The notes beneath the pieces are model-generated. The model made no database searches. It worked only from the letters and a program-made list of their open reading frames with translations, and was not told the origin of the DNA. From positions 1-64,000 of the forward strand of contig NZ_JBHTCX010000012.1 in assembly GCF_042666875.1 (NCBI RefSeq): a stretch of 64,000 nucleotides of DNA, given 5' to 3'. The position numbers were made by a program, and so were the translations under genes. Below are positions 9,006-17,297 of the stretch, in pieces (position 1 is the first letter of the stretch; every line of letters begins with the position of its first letter). Source of the DNA: Brachybacterium sp042666875. GTDB taxonomy: Bacteria; Actinomycetota; Actinomycetes; Actinomycetales; Dermabacteraceae.

Positions 9006-9889
9006 GCGCGGGCAATCCTGCGGCGCCCCCGGGCCCGCGGCGGCTGCGCAGCGTGCAGACAGCGCTCCGCGAGGAGCTGCGCCGTACCAACTTCGCCGGT
9101 CGCGCCGTGAGCCTGGCCGAAGGAGTGCTCGTGATCGCCGGGACCAGCGCGCTGGCACTGCGGAGCCGGCGCCGATCCGATGCCGCCGTGCTCGCCGGCA
9201 TCGGCGCCCTGGGGCTTGCCGACGACCTGCTCGAGCCGCGCCTGCGCCGTGCCGGCCGCACCGTCTCCAAGGGGCTTCGCGGGCACCTCGGCGCATTGCG
9301 GGAGGGGCAGCTGACCACCGGAGCCGCCAAGGCGCTCGGCATCCCCGTGCTCGCCATGGCGGGTGCCGCCGCAGCTCCGCGACCACGGTCAGCGGTGATG
9401 ATCGCGATCGACGGAGCCCTGGTCGCCGGCTGCGCGAACCTCGCCAACCTGCTGGACCTGCGACCTGGCCGCGCCCTGAAGGCCGTGCTGCCCGCGGCCG
9501 CGCTGCTGGCGGCCCGTCCCGCACGGGCCGGCACGGAGGGGGAAGCCGGGCGCGCCCTGGCCCTCGCCGCTCTCGTCCCCGGCCTGCTGGTGCTCCCGGC
9601 GGACGTCCGCGAGCACGGCATGCTCGGCGACGCCGGGGCGAACGTGCTGGGAGCCGCCGTCGGCACCGCTGCGACGCGGATCCTCCCGGAGCCGGCCAGG
9701 GCCGTCCTGCTCGTCGCCGTCGTCGCCCTCACGCTGACCAGCGAGAAGGTCAGCTTCAGCGCCGTCATCGAATCCACCCCGGCTCTGCGTGCCGTGGACA
9801 GGCTGGGGCGCCGCAGCGCCATGCCGTCCGCGCCCGCTGCGCCCCGCGGAGCGGACGACGAGCCCGACGCCGAGGAGAAGGCACGATGA
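9002..9889 (+). CDS. MraY/WecA-like (PNPT superfamily) membrane protein
   Basis: A 295-residue hydrophobic protein that looks like a short, divergent polyprenyl-phosphate sugar-1-phosphate transferase. Three MraY/WecA-type motifs appear in order: GLADDLLEP with Asp74-Asp75; NLANLLDLRPGRALK with Asn146, Asn149, Asp152 and Lys160; and MLGDAGANVLG at 207-217. These are the Mg-binding and nucleotide-binding regions of the family. It is shorter than MraY (about 350), so the fold may be trimmed or the enzyme may have changed role. It overlaps steB (GTGA) and the MurJ-like gene (ATGA). Substrate unknown; UDP-sugar plus undecaprenyl phosphate is inferred. Confidence 0.72.
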   Translation: MSAGNPAAPPGPRRLRSVQTALREELRRTNFAGRAVSLAEGVLVIAGTSALALRSRRRSDAAVLAGIGALGLADDLLEPRLRRAGRTVSKGLRGHLGALREGQLTTGAAKALGIPVLAMAGAAAAPRPRSAVMIAIDGALVAGCANLANLLDLRPGRALKAVLPAAALLAARPARAGTEGEAGRALALAALVPGLLVLPADVREHGMLGDAGANVLGAAVGTAATRILPEPARAVLLVAVVALTLTSEKVSFSAVIESTPALRAVDRLGRRSAMPSAPAAPRGADDEPDAEEKAR

Positions 9890-11760
9890 GCACGTCGCAT
9901 CCTGGGCACACGGGCCATCCCGACTCGACTGCCGCGGCGCCCGCTGGCATCGCCGGAGCCGTGCTGCGCGGCGCCGGACTGATCCTGGTGATCACGGTGC
10001 TCGCCAGGATCGCCGGGTTCGTGCGCTACCTCGTATTCGGTGCCAGCGTGGGCGCCGGTGACGTCGGCACCGCGTACGCCACCGCCAACATGCTGCCCAA
10101 CGTGCTGTTCGAGATCATCGCCGGCGGAGCGCTCGCCGCCGTGGTGGTCCCGCTGATCGCCGGCCTCGTCCCCGAGCGGGACTCCGACGATCGTGCTGCC
10201 AGCGGCGCCGCCTCCGGGCACAGCATCGACGGGACCGACGCGGTCGACGACGCCCCCGGTGACGGCCCCGCTGACAGGAGCCCGAACGAGGGCCCCGGCA
10301 GAGCCGGGATGCCCGTGCCGGTGCCCACCCGCGCCGACGACGACCTCCCGCCCCGGCGGGACCGCCGTGACGGAGCCGCCCGCGCCGACCGGATCGTCTC
10401 GGTGCTGCTGACGTGGACGCTGCTGGGAACCGTCGTGCTCGCAGCGATCGTCATCGGATTCGCCGAGCCCCTGGCCCAGCTGCTGCTGGTCAGCGAGGAC
10501 ACCGGCTCCGGAGGCGTCCACCTCGGAGCGACCCTGCTGCGCATCTTCGCGGTCCAGCTCCCGCTGTACGGGATCTCGGTGGTGCTCGGCGCGTACCTCC
10601 AGGCCCGCAAGCGATTCCTGTGGCCCGCGATGATGCCGCTGATCTCCTCGCTCGTGGTGATGGGCTCCTACCGCGTCTATGCATGGCTGGTGCCGCCGGT
10701 CGCCACCACCACCACGATCGGCGACGGCGCGATCGCGTGGCTGGGATGGGGGACCACGGCCGGGGTCGCCGCGATGGCTGTCCCGGTCGCGATCGCGGCG
10801 CTGCGTGCCGGGCTGCGCGTGCGCCCGGCACTGACGATGCCGCCGCGCTACGGGCGCCGTGCCCTCGCACTCGGCGGTGCCGGTCTCGGTGCCGTCGGTG
10901 CTCAGCAGGCCGTGCTCGCCATCGTCCTGCTGCTGGCGATGCGCGCCGGCGGCACCGGGACCCTGCCGGTCTTCCAGTACGCTCAGGCGCTGTACCTGCT
11001 GCCGTACGCGATCCTCGTGGTGCCGCTGGTCACTGCTGTCTTCCCCCATCTCTCCGAGATGCGGCTGGTCGGCGACACCACCGGGTTCGCCCGGGTCGCC
11101 TCCGCCTCGGTGCGCACCGTCATGATCGTCTCCGTGGTCGGTGCTGCGGTCCTGTTCGCCGGGGCCCCTGCGCTCGAGCAGTTCTTCCGCCTGGTGGATC
11201 GCTCCGGCGCGGCCGGCGTCGGGTCCACCGCCGCCGCCTTCGCACTGGGGCTGGCCGGCTTCGCCGTCGCGACCCAGTGCACCCGGATCCTGGCGGCCGC
11301 GCTGCGCGCCCGTGACGCCCTGCTGGTCGGGTCGGTGGGCTGGGGCATCGCTGCCGTGATGATCCTGATCCTGATCATCCCCAGTCCCACCCGCTCGGCC
11401 GCCGAGGCCGCCACCGCCTTCGGCATCACGATCGCCGTGGGCATGGCGCTGTCGGCGCTCGTGGGACTGGGCCGCATCGCCGACGTGATCGAGCCGGGCG
11501 GCGACCTTCCCCGAGTGCGCCGCATGGCGGTCCTGGCGCCGGTGGCACTTCTGGCCGGCGGCATCCCCGGGATGCTGATCGCCAAGTGGTTGGTGACCAC
11601 CGAGACCGGCGAGGTCGGCGCCGTGCTGTCCGGGCTCGCCGCGGGGGTCGTGGCCGCGCTGCTCGCCGGCGCCGTGATGGCCGCTGCTGACCCGCCGCTG
11701 GTGCGGGACGTGATCTCCCGCATGCGGCGCGGAACCGGAGCCGGGAAGATGACGCCGTGA
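9886..11760 (+). CDS. MurJ/MviN-like lipid flippase
   Basis: A 624-residue polytopic membrane protein of the MOP/MurJ type, which flips lipid-linked precursors across the membrane. It opens with an N-terminal hydrophilic tail, then LRGAGLILVITVLARIAGFVRYLVFG and TANMLPNVLFEIIAGGAL, typical of MviN. About a dozen further membrane helices follow. A hydrophilic insert of roughly 70 residues (97-168, Asp/Gly/Pro/Arg-rich) interrupts an early loop and is not usual for MurJ. ATG 9886 overlaps the previous stop. Whether this is the main lipid II flippase or a dedicated paralogue cannot be told here. Confidence 0.82.
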   Translation: MSTSHPGHTGHPDSTAAAPAGIAGAVLRGAGLILVITVLARIAGFVRYLVFGASVGAGDVGTAYATANMLPNVLFEIIAGGALAAVVVPLIAGLVPERDSDDRAASGAASGHSIDGTDAVDDAPGDGPADRSPNEGPGRAGMPVPVPTRADDDLPPRRDRRDGAARADRIVSVLLTWTLLGTVVLAAIVIGFAEPLAQLLLVSEDTGSGGVHLGATLLRIFAVQLPLYGISVVLGAYLQARKRFLWPAMMPLISSLVVMGSYRVYAWLVPPVATTTTIGDGAIAWLGWGTTAGVAAMAVPVAIAALRAGLRVRPALTMPPRYGRRALALGGAGLGAVGAQQAVLAIVLLLAMRAGGTGTLPVFQYAQALYLLPYAILVVPLVTAVFPHLSEMRLVGDTTGFARVASASVRTVMIVSVVGAAVLFAGAPALEQFFRLVDRSGAAGVGSTAAAFALGLAGFAVATQCTRILAAALRARDALLVGSVGWGIAAVMILILIIPSPTRSAAEAATAFGITIAVGMALSALVGLGRIADVIEPGGDLPRVRRMAVLAPVALLAGGIPGMLIAKWLVTTETGEVGAVLSGLAAGVVAALLAGAVMAAADPPLVRDVISRMRRGTGAGKMTP

Positions 11761-12893
11761 CCGCGACCGTGGTCCTGGTCAGGCCTCGGGCCAGCGGAGG
11801 TCTTGCAGCACATGTCGACCAGGAGCTCCAGGAGCTGACCCGGGCGGGCCACGATGTCCGCGAGGCCCGGGCGCGGATCGGAGAACGGCCCCGGCCGCTG
11901 GCGGACCTCCGCGCGGTGCGCGCACTGCACCGTTCGTTCAGCACCGCCCCGGTGCCGTCGGCGGTCCACGCCCACGGGCTGCGAGCCGGAGCGCTGAGCG
12001 CTCTGGCCATGCCCCGGGGACGCGAGCAGCGCCTGGTGGTCACTCTGCACAACCGCACCGTCGGCTCGCTCCTGGCTCGGGGTGTCGGTGCCGCGCTGCT
12101 GCGGGTCCTCGCCCGCCGCGCCGACACGGTTCTGGCTGTGTCCCCCGACCTCGCCGAGGACGCCCGGCGCGCCGGGGCCCGGGACGTCCGCCACGCCGTC
12201 ATCCCCGCCCCGACGCGAGTCCCCACTGGCGGCACCGCTCCTGGCGGCGCTCGTCCCGGCGACGCCCCTCCTGGTGACTCCCCTCCTGTCGACGCCCCTC
12301 CTGGCGGCGCTCCTCCGCTCGACGAGACTGCTGGGTCCGGCGGCGAGCAGGATCCGGCGGCTGCAGAGCCCCTCGACGTGCTGGTGATCGCGCGCCTGGC
12401 GGAGCAGAAGGGCCTGCACGACCTGCTCAGCGCTGCCGCCCTGCTCCGCGAGGGATCCCCGGTGCGGATCCGTGTGGCCGGCGACGGACCGCTGGAGAGC
12501 GAACTCCGCGACCGGATCCGCGCCGAGCGCCTGCCGGTTCAGCTGCTGGGCAGGCGCGATGACATCCCTGGTCTGCTGGCCGCGACGGACCTCGTCGTCT
12601 CCGCCGCCCGGTGGGAGGGCCAGCCGGTCGCTCTGCAGGAAGCGCTGCGGGCCGGCCGCGCGATCGTCGCGACCGACGCCGGCGGCACCCGCTGGGTGAC
12701 CGGGTCCGCTGCTCGGCTGGTCCCCGTCGGGGACGCGCCCGCCCTGGCGTCCGCGATCGCCGAGCACCGCGACGTGCAGCTGCGAGAACGGGCTGAGCAG
12801 GCCTCACGCCGTCGTGCCCGGGAGCTGCCCACCGCAGGTGACATGATCGACCAGCTGGGCGATGTCCTGGCCCTGAACCAGGGCCGATGGTAG
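11757..12893 (+). CDS. GT4-family glycosyltransferase
   Basis: A 378-residue GT-B glycosyltransferase. The N-terminal domain starts ATVVLVRPRASGGLAAHV and contains VHAHGLRAGAL. The C-terminal domain has VIARLAEQKGLHDLL, VRIRVAGDGPLESEL and WEGQPVALQEALRAGRAIVATDAGG, matching the nucleotide-sugar binding EX7E region. The two domains are joined by a pentapeptide repeat hinge (residues 160-189). The gene overlaps the MurJ-like gene (GTGA) and is the last of the steA-led run; pyrG has its own promoter-like box at the stop codon. Probably adds a sugar to the lipid-linked product of the upstream enzyme (inference). Confidence 0.83.
   Translation: MTATVVLVRPRASGGLAAHVDQELQELTRAGHDVREARARIGERPRPLADLRAVRALHRSFSTAPVPSAVHAHGLRAGALSALAMPRGREQRLVVTLHNRTVGSLLARGVGAALLRVLARRADTVLAVSPDLAEDARRAGARDVRHAVIPAPTRVPTGGTAPGGARPGDAPPGDSPPVDAPPGGAPPLDETAGSGGEQDPAAAEPLDVLVIARLAEQKGLHDLLSAAALLREGSPVRIRVAGDGPLESELRDRIRAERLPVQLLGRRDDIPGLLAATDLVVSAARWEGQPVALQEALRAGRAIVATDAGGTRWVTGSAARLVPVGDAPALASAIAEHRDVQLRERAEQASRRRARELPTAGDMIDQLGDVLALNQGRW
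12234..12323 (+). repeat. 15-bp coding tandem repeat, six units
   Basis: Six 15-base units inside the glycosyltransferase gene encode TAPGG, ARPGD, APPGD, SPPVD, APPGG and APPLD. The units are imperfect; the best conserved core is GCCCCTCCTGG. The repeats form a Pro-rich hinge between the two Rossmann domains. Copy-number change would stay in frame. Confidence 0.85.
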
Positions 12894-12904
12894 GTTGGGG
12901 GTCC
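12891..12904 (+). promoter_or_regulatory. pyrG -10 box, near-leaderless
   Basis: TAGGTT at 12891-12896 coincides with the TAG stop of the glycosyltransferase gene. Eight bases separate it from GTG 12905. This spacing predicts an mRNA beginning at or within a base or two of the start codon, and supports GTG 12905 over ATG 12887. Confidence 0.45.
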
Positions 12905-14713
12905 GTGGCAGAGAGCAACGTGAGCACCCCCCATTCCGGTACCGGCCCGATTCCACGGATCGGCCAGGCCGCCTCGGCCAAGCCGTTCCGGAACCCCGGC
13001 ACCACCAAACACATCTTCGTGACCGGGGGAGTGGTCTCCAGCCTCGGCAAGGGATTGACCGCCTCCTCCTTGGGGATGCTGCTGCGAAGCCGCGGCCTGC
13101 GGGTCACGATGCAGAAGCTGGACCCGTACCTGAACGTGGACCCCGGCACGATGAACCCGTTCCAGCACGGAGAGGTCTTCGTGACCGAGGACGGCGCCGA
13201 GACCGATCTGGACATCGGCCACTACGAGCGCTTCCTGGACGAGAACCTCACCGCCGACGCGAACGTCACCACCGGCCAGGTCTACTCCGGCGTCATCGCC
13301 AAGGAGCGCCGGGGCGAGTACCTCGGTGACACCGTGCAGGTCATCCCGCACATCACCAACGCCATCAAGGAGTCGATGCGCTCCCAGGCCGGCGATGACG
13401 TCGACGTGATCATCACCGAGGTGGGCGGGACCGTCGGCGATATCGAGTCCCAGCCGTTCCTGGAGGCCGCCCGCCAGGTCCGCCAGGACATCGGCCGCGA
13501 CAGCGTCTTCTTCGTGCATGTCTCGCTGGTGCCCTTCATCGGCCCCTCCCAGGAGCTGAAGACCAAGCCGACCCAGCACTCCGTGGCCGCCCTGCGCTCG
13601 ATCGGCATCCAGCCCGACGCGATCGTGCTGCGCGCGGACCGTGAGCTGCCGACCTCGGTCAAGGCCAAGATCTCCTCCATGTGCGACGTCGACATCGACG
13701 CCGTCGTCACCTGCGCGGACGCGCCGTCGATCTACGAGATCCCGCTGGTGATCCACGGGGAGGGACTGGACGCCTACGCGATCCGCCGCCTCGACCTGCT
13801 CAGCCACGACGTGGACTGGACCCAGTGGGAGTCCCTCCTGCAGCGCGTCCAGCACCCGGTCTACGAGGTGACCGTGGCCCTGGTCGGCAAGTACATCGAC
13901 CTGCCCGACGCGTACCTCTCGGTCACCGAGGCATTGCGCGCCGGCGGCTTCCATCACTCGGCGAAGGTGTCCATCCGCTGGGTCGAGGCCGATCTGTGCG
14001 AGACCGAGGACGGCGCCCACCAGCAGCTGCGCGATGTCGACGCGATCGTGGTCCCCGGCGGCTTCGGGATCCGCGGGGTCGACGGCAAGGTCGGTGCGCT
14101 GCATTACGCCCGCACCCACTCGATTCCGACCCTGGGCCTCTGCCTGGGCCTGCAGTCGATGGTCATCGAATACGCCCGGCACGAGCTGGGCCTGGCCGGC
14201 GCGCACTCCACGGAGTTCGAGCCGGCCTGCGAGCACCCGGTGATCGCGACCATGGCCGAACAGGCCGACATCGTCTCCGGCGCAGGCAACCTCGGCGGCA
14301 CCATGCGCCTGGGCTCCTACGACCACACGCTGGTCGAGGGGTCCCTCGCCGCCCGCACCTACGGCAGCACGCGGGCGGCCGAGCGCCACCGCCACCGCTA
14401 CGAGGTCAACAACGCCTACCGTGAACAGCTCGAGGAGGCCGGCCTGGTCGTCTCCGGCGTCTCGGCGGACCGTTCTCTGGTGGAGTACGTGGAGCTGCCC
14501 ACGGATGTGCATCCGTACTACATCGGCACTCAGGCACATCCCGAGCTGAAGTCCCGGCCCACCCGCGCCCACCCGCTGTTCGCGGGGCTCATCGGCGCGG
14601 CGCTCGACCTGCAGAAGGCCACCCGTCTGCTCGAGGTCGAGCCGGAGCCGGTCACGGACGAATCGAGCGAGGCGGCCGACGAGCCCGCGCCCGCCGCGGG
14701 CGACCGGGACTGA
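12905..14713 (+). CDS. pyrG: CTP synthase
   Basis: A 602-residue enzyme that aminates UTP to CTP with glutamine. The synthase domain carries the P-loop FVTGGVVSSLGKGLTASSLG, followed by KLDPYLNVDPGTMNPFQHGE. The C-terminal glutaminase has PGGFGIRG, the nucleophile Cys in LGLCLGLQSM, and the His/Glu pair in AHPELKSRP. The first ~35 residues (ESNVSTPHSGTGPIPRIG) extend beyond most homologues, and a later GTG at 12920 is an alternative start. pyrG after steB and before a NUDIX gene is the arrangement in mycobacteria (Rv1699-Rv1700). Confidence 0.95.
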   Translation: MAESNVSTPHSGTGPIPRIGQAASAKPFRNPGTTKHIFVTGGVVSSLGKGLTASSLGMLLRSRGLRVTMQKLDPYLNVDPGTMNPFQHGEVFVTEDGAETDLDIGHYERFLDENLTADANVTTGQVYSGVIAKERRGEYLGDTVQVIPHITNAIKESMRSQAGDDVDVIITEVGGTVGDIESQPFLEAARQVRQDIGRDSVFFVHVSLVPFIGPSQELKTKPTQHSVAALRSIGIQPDAIVLRADRELPTSVKAKISSMCDVDIDAVVTCADAPSIYEIPLVIHGEGLDAYAIRRLDLLSHDVDWTQWESLLQRVQHPVYEVTVALVGKYIDLPDAYLSVTEALRAGGFHHSAKVSIRWVEADLCETEDGAHQQLRDVDAIVVPGGFGIRGVDGKVGALHYARTHSIPTLGLCLGLQSMVIEYARHELGLAGAHSTEFEPACEHPVIATMAEQADIVSGAGNLGGTMRLGSYDHTLVEGSLAARTYGSTRAAERHRHRYEVNNAYREQLEEAGLVVSGVSADRSLVEYVELPTDVHPYYIGTQAHPELKSRPTRAHPLFAGLIGAALDLQKATRLLEVEPEPVTDESSEAADEPAPAAGDRD

Positions 14714-14717
14714 CCCG

Positions 14718-15359
14718 ATGACCCTGGCCGACGAGCCCGGCTCCCGCCCCGTCTCGGCGCGGGAGCGGGTCCACTCCGGGATGGTGTGGGACATCGTCCG
14801 TGACACCGTCGAGTTCGCCCCGGGGGTGCAGTTCCAGCGTGAGTACATGTGGCACACCGGGGCGGTCGCGGTGCTCGCCGTCGACGACCAGGACCGAGTG
14901 CTGCTGATCCGGCAGTACCGCCATCCCGTCGGCCACACGCTCTGGGAGATCCCGGCGGGTCTGCTCGATGTGAACGGCGAGGCGCCTCACGTCGGCGCCG
15001 CGCGCGAACTGTCCGAGGAGACCGGACACGCCGCCGCGCACCTGCAGACACTGGTGGACCTGCGGCCGAGCCCCGGCGGCAGCGATGAGGTGATCCGGGT
15101 CTACCTCGCCACGGGCGTCACCGCGCTGACGGAGGAGGGCGAGTTCGTACGCACCGACGAAGAAGCCGAGATCGAGGTGCGCTGGGTGCCCCTGGCCGAG
15201 GCGGTCACGGCCGTGCTGGAGGGACGCCTCACCAACGCGACGACCATCGCCGGTGTCCTCGCACTGCACGCTCAGCGGACCCTCGCCGCCACTGGCGCTC
15301 CCGTACCACCGCTGCGAGCGGCCGATGCGCCGTGGATGGAGCGGCCCGGTCGGGACTGA
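14718..15359 (+). CDS. NUDIX hydrolase, ADP-ribose pyrophosphatase type
   Basis: A 213-residue NUDIX enzyme, probably splitting ADP-ribose into AMP and ribose-5-phosphate. The upstream beta-strand region VLLIRQYRHPVGHTLWEIPAG is typical of ADP-ribose pyrophosphatases. The NUDIX box reads GLLDVNGE, then AARELSEETG, with the usual one-residue insertion of actinobacterial members. It begins 4 bases after pyrG, matching Rv1700. The last 25 residues are variable. Confidence 0.88.
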   Translation: MTLADEPGSRPVSARERVHSGMVWDIVRDTVEFAPGVQFQREYMWHTGAVAVLAVDDQDRVLLIRQYRHPVGHTLWEIPAGLLDVNGEAPHVGAARELSEETGHAAAHLQTLVDLRPSPGGSDEVIRVYLATGVTALTEEGEFVRTDEEAEIEVRWVPLAEAVTAVLEGRLTNATTIAGVLALHAQRTLAATGAPVPPLRAADAPWMERPGRD

Positions 15360-15380
15360 GCCTCCGTGGTCGACCGAGCC

Positions 15381-15800
15381 TCAGCCGTCGACATACAGGC
15401 AGAACGGATGCCCGGCCGGGTCCAGCACCACACGGACATCATCCTGTGGTTGGAACTCGGCCACGGTGGCTCCCAGCTCCCGAGCTGCGGCGACGGCCTG
15501 CTCGAGGTCGCGTGCCCCGATGTCGAGGTGGAGCATCATGTGCGGGTCCCCGGGACCTGCGGGCCACATGGGAGGCGCGTAGTGCTCCTCGCTCTGGAAC
15601 GCGAGGTTCGCCGGGGCGCCGGGGATCTGCATCGTGCACCAGTCCGGCGTGTCCTGATGCAGCGGCCACCCGAGCAGGTCACGGTAGAAGTGCGCGAGAG
15701 GCTGCGCCCTCGGGGCGCTGAGCACGACCCCGATCCAGCCGCTCAGGTGCGGGCGGGGAGTTTCGCGGGAAGATTCGTCGTCCATCCCCGTAGCGAACAC
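15381..15800 (-). CDS. VOC-superfamily (glyoxalase-like) protein
   Basis: A 139-residue single-module VOC protein. It begins its fold at IGVVLSAPRAQPLAHFYRDLLGWPL and ends VVLDPAGHPFCLYV, both common signatures of glyoxalase/bleomycin-resistance-like proteins. Such proteins bind a metal and a small substrate, usually as dimers; the substrate cannot be inferred. ATG at 15785 (MDDESSRETP) is a credible alternative start. It lies tail to tail with the NUDIX gene, 21 bases apart. Confidence 0.78.
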   Translation of the reverse strand: MFATGMDDESSRETPRPHLSGWIGVVLSAPRAQPLAHFYRDLLGWPLHQDTPDWCTMQIPGAPANLAFQSEEHYAPPMWPAGPGDPHMMLHLDIGARDLEQAVAAARELGATVAEFQPQDDVRVVLDPAGHPFCLYVDG

Positions 15801-15860
15801 CCGCCGCGGCCGGACGGCAAGGGTTCCGCTCCCGGCGCCGCGGCCCTGGCCGGCCGGTGC

Positions 15861-16802
15861 TCACCCGCAGCCGCAGGCCGGCTCGTCCAGGTGCACACTC
15901 AGCCCCGACTGTCCGGGCAGCACATGGGGTGCCAGCTCCCACTCCGGCGTGTACTGACCGGTGAACTGCGGCCGGTAGGGGAGCGGGGCCTCCGTGAACA
16001 GGCCGTCCAGCCGCGTCCGCAGGCTCCGACGGACAGGCGCGGTGTCCTCGATCCGGTCCGCACTGGGCAGCGCCCACGGACTCAGCACATCCATCCCGGT
16101 GTACGCGAAGGTGCCGTGGAGGAGCCCGAACAGCAGCTCGTGCAGCTCCCCGGACTTGCCCCGCGGCCCGATCGCGTGTGGCCGGTCTCCGAGCGTGGTG
16201 ACCACCAGGGCCCGCTTCTGCCTGAACGGGCCCTGCTCGAATCTCAGCCGCCGCCCGGTCTCGGGATCGGTGCCGAAGGCGAACCCGCTGACGAACACCC
16301 GGTCGAACCAGCCCTTCATCAGAGCAGGCATCCCGTACCACCACAGAGGGAACTGGAGCACGATCGCAGCGGCCCGCTCCAGCTTCGCCTGCTCCCGCAC
16401 GACATCTGCCGGCTGCCTCCCGGTCAGGAGCGCCTGGCGGGTATCCGCGCTGACCCGGAACCGCTCCGGCGGCTCGTCGCAGCCCGCGGTGTCGGCGCCG
16501 GGCCGCTCGACACGGCCGCCGTCGCGCGGACGCAGCACGGGATCCCACTCCATGGCGTAGAGGTCGGATTCGATGACGCTGTGTCCGAGCCGGCGCAGAT
16601 GGGCGATCCCGTCGCGACGCAGCGCGCCGTTCAGCGAACGCGGCTCCGGGTGCGCACTCACCCACAGGACCGTCCGCGTCCCGTCGGTGCCGTCGGCCGC
16701 GTCGCCGGGTTCGGAGCGTGCGGGCCGGGTCGGCCGGCCGGCGCGCCCCGGCCCTCGAGGTGCGGCCGAAGCCGCGGTGTCATTCTCGGTGTGATTCGAC
16801 AT
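15861..16802 (-). CDS. NAD(P)H-dependent oxidoreductase, flavodoxin-like
   Basis: A 313-residue flavoprotein of the NQO1/Kef-ancillary type, likely a two-electron quinone reductase. The core starts TVLWVSAHPEPRSLNGALRR, the FMN/FAD-binding first strand and loop. VLQFPLWWYGMPALMKGWFDRV is the family's cofactor and quinone-site signature. Residues 1-43 are Pro/Arg/Gly-rich and poorly structured, making it longer than typical 190-270-residue members. It ends with DEPACGCG. The divergent hxlR-type gene shares the upstream region and probably regulates it. Confidence 0.83.
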   Translation of the reverse strand: MSNHTENDTAASAAPRGPGRAGRPTRPARSEPGDAADGTDGTRTVLWVSAHPEPRSLNGALRRDGIAHLRRLGHSVIESDLYAMEWDPVLRPRDGGRVERPGADTAGCDEPPERFRVSADTRQALLTGRQPADVVREQAKLERAAAIVLQFPLWWYGMPALMKGWFDRVFVSGFAFGTDPETGRRLRFEQGPFRQKRALVVTTLGDRPHAIGPRGKSGELHELLFGLLHGTFAYTGMDVLSPWALPSADRIEDTAPVRRSLRTRLDGLFTEAPLPYRPQFTGQYTPEWELAPHVLPGQSGLSVHLDEPACGCG

Positions 16803-16824
16803 GACCCCATGGTCACGCGACGCC

Positions 16825-16855
16825 TACGATAGGGGAAGTACGGACATTTCTGTCC
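16825..16855. promoter_or_regulatory. Divergent promoter with 14-bp palindrome
   Basis: Between the oxidoreductase (minus) and hxlR-type gene (plus). GGACATTTCTGTCC at 16842-16855 is a perfect inverted repeat with 5-base arms and a 4-base centre. TACGAT at 16825-16830 is a candidate -10 for the plus gene, and TATCGT on the other strand overlaps it. The palindrome sits over the expected -35 area of the minus gene, the right place for a repressor. Confidence 0.5.
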
Positions 16856-16873
16856 ACTGGTCAGGAGGTGCGC

Positions 16874-17260
16874 ATGCGATTGCCGGTGCAGCGAGCCATG
16901 GAGGTGTGCCCCGTCGAGGTGGCGGTGTCCGTCCTCGGTGGCACCTGGAAGCTCACCCTGGTGAAGCACCTCCTGGAGGGCACCAGACGGTTCAACGAGC
17001 TCGGGCGGCTGGTCCCGCTCGCGAACACCCGGACGCTCACGCGGCAGCTCCGCGAGCTCGAGGAGGACGGCATCGTGCGGCGCACGGTCTACCGCGAGGT
17101 TCCGCCGAAGGTGGAGTACAGCCTGACCGATCTCGGACGGAGCCTCGGGGGCATCGTCGAGCGCATGGACCGATGGGGCGAGCACTTCGCCGAAGACCGC
17201 GCACAGATGACCGCTCGCGACGAGCCGGCGCACGCGCCCGCCCGCGACGAGGCGCGGTGA
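16874..17260 (+). CDS. HxlR-family transcriptional regulator
   Basis: A 128-residue winged-helix regulator. The family core is clear: CPVEVAVSVLGGTWKLTLVKHL, RFNELGRLVPLANTRTLTRQL (recognition helix) and YSLTDLGRSL (wing end). Cys12 sits where redox-sensing HxlR members such as YodB and QsrR carry their reactive thiol, though a Cys there is also common in the family at large. ATG 16874 is chosen because AGGAGG lies 5 bases upstream; GTG 16868 falls inside that site. The divergent quinone-reductase-like gene is the likely target. Confidence 0.86.
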   Translation: MRLPVQRAMEVCPVEVAVSVLGGTWKLTLVKHLLEGTRRFNELGRLVPLANTRTLTRQLRELEEDGIVRRTVYREVPPKVEYSLTDLGRSLGGIVERMDRWGEHFAEDRAQMTARDEPAHAPARDEAR

Positions 17261-17297
17261 CCCGCGACTGTCAGGCCCTGACGAGCCCGGCGATGAG

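Noticed and set aside
12887..12904. ATG 12887 as pyrG start
   Set aside because: It lies inside the upstream gene and inside the -10 box region; GTG 12905 fits better.
17261..17297. GTCAGGCCCTGAC as hairpin terminator
   Set aside because: Perfect palindrome but with a one-base centre, so it cannot form a normal RNA hairpin loop; left as unexplained.
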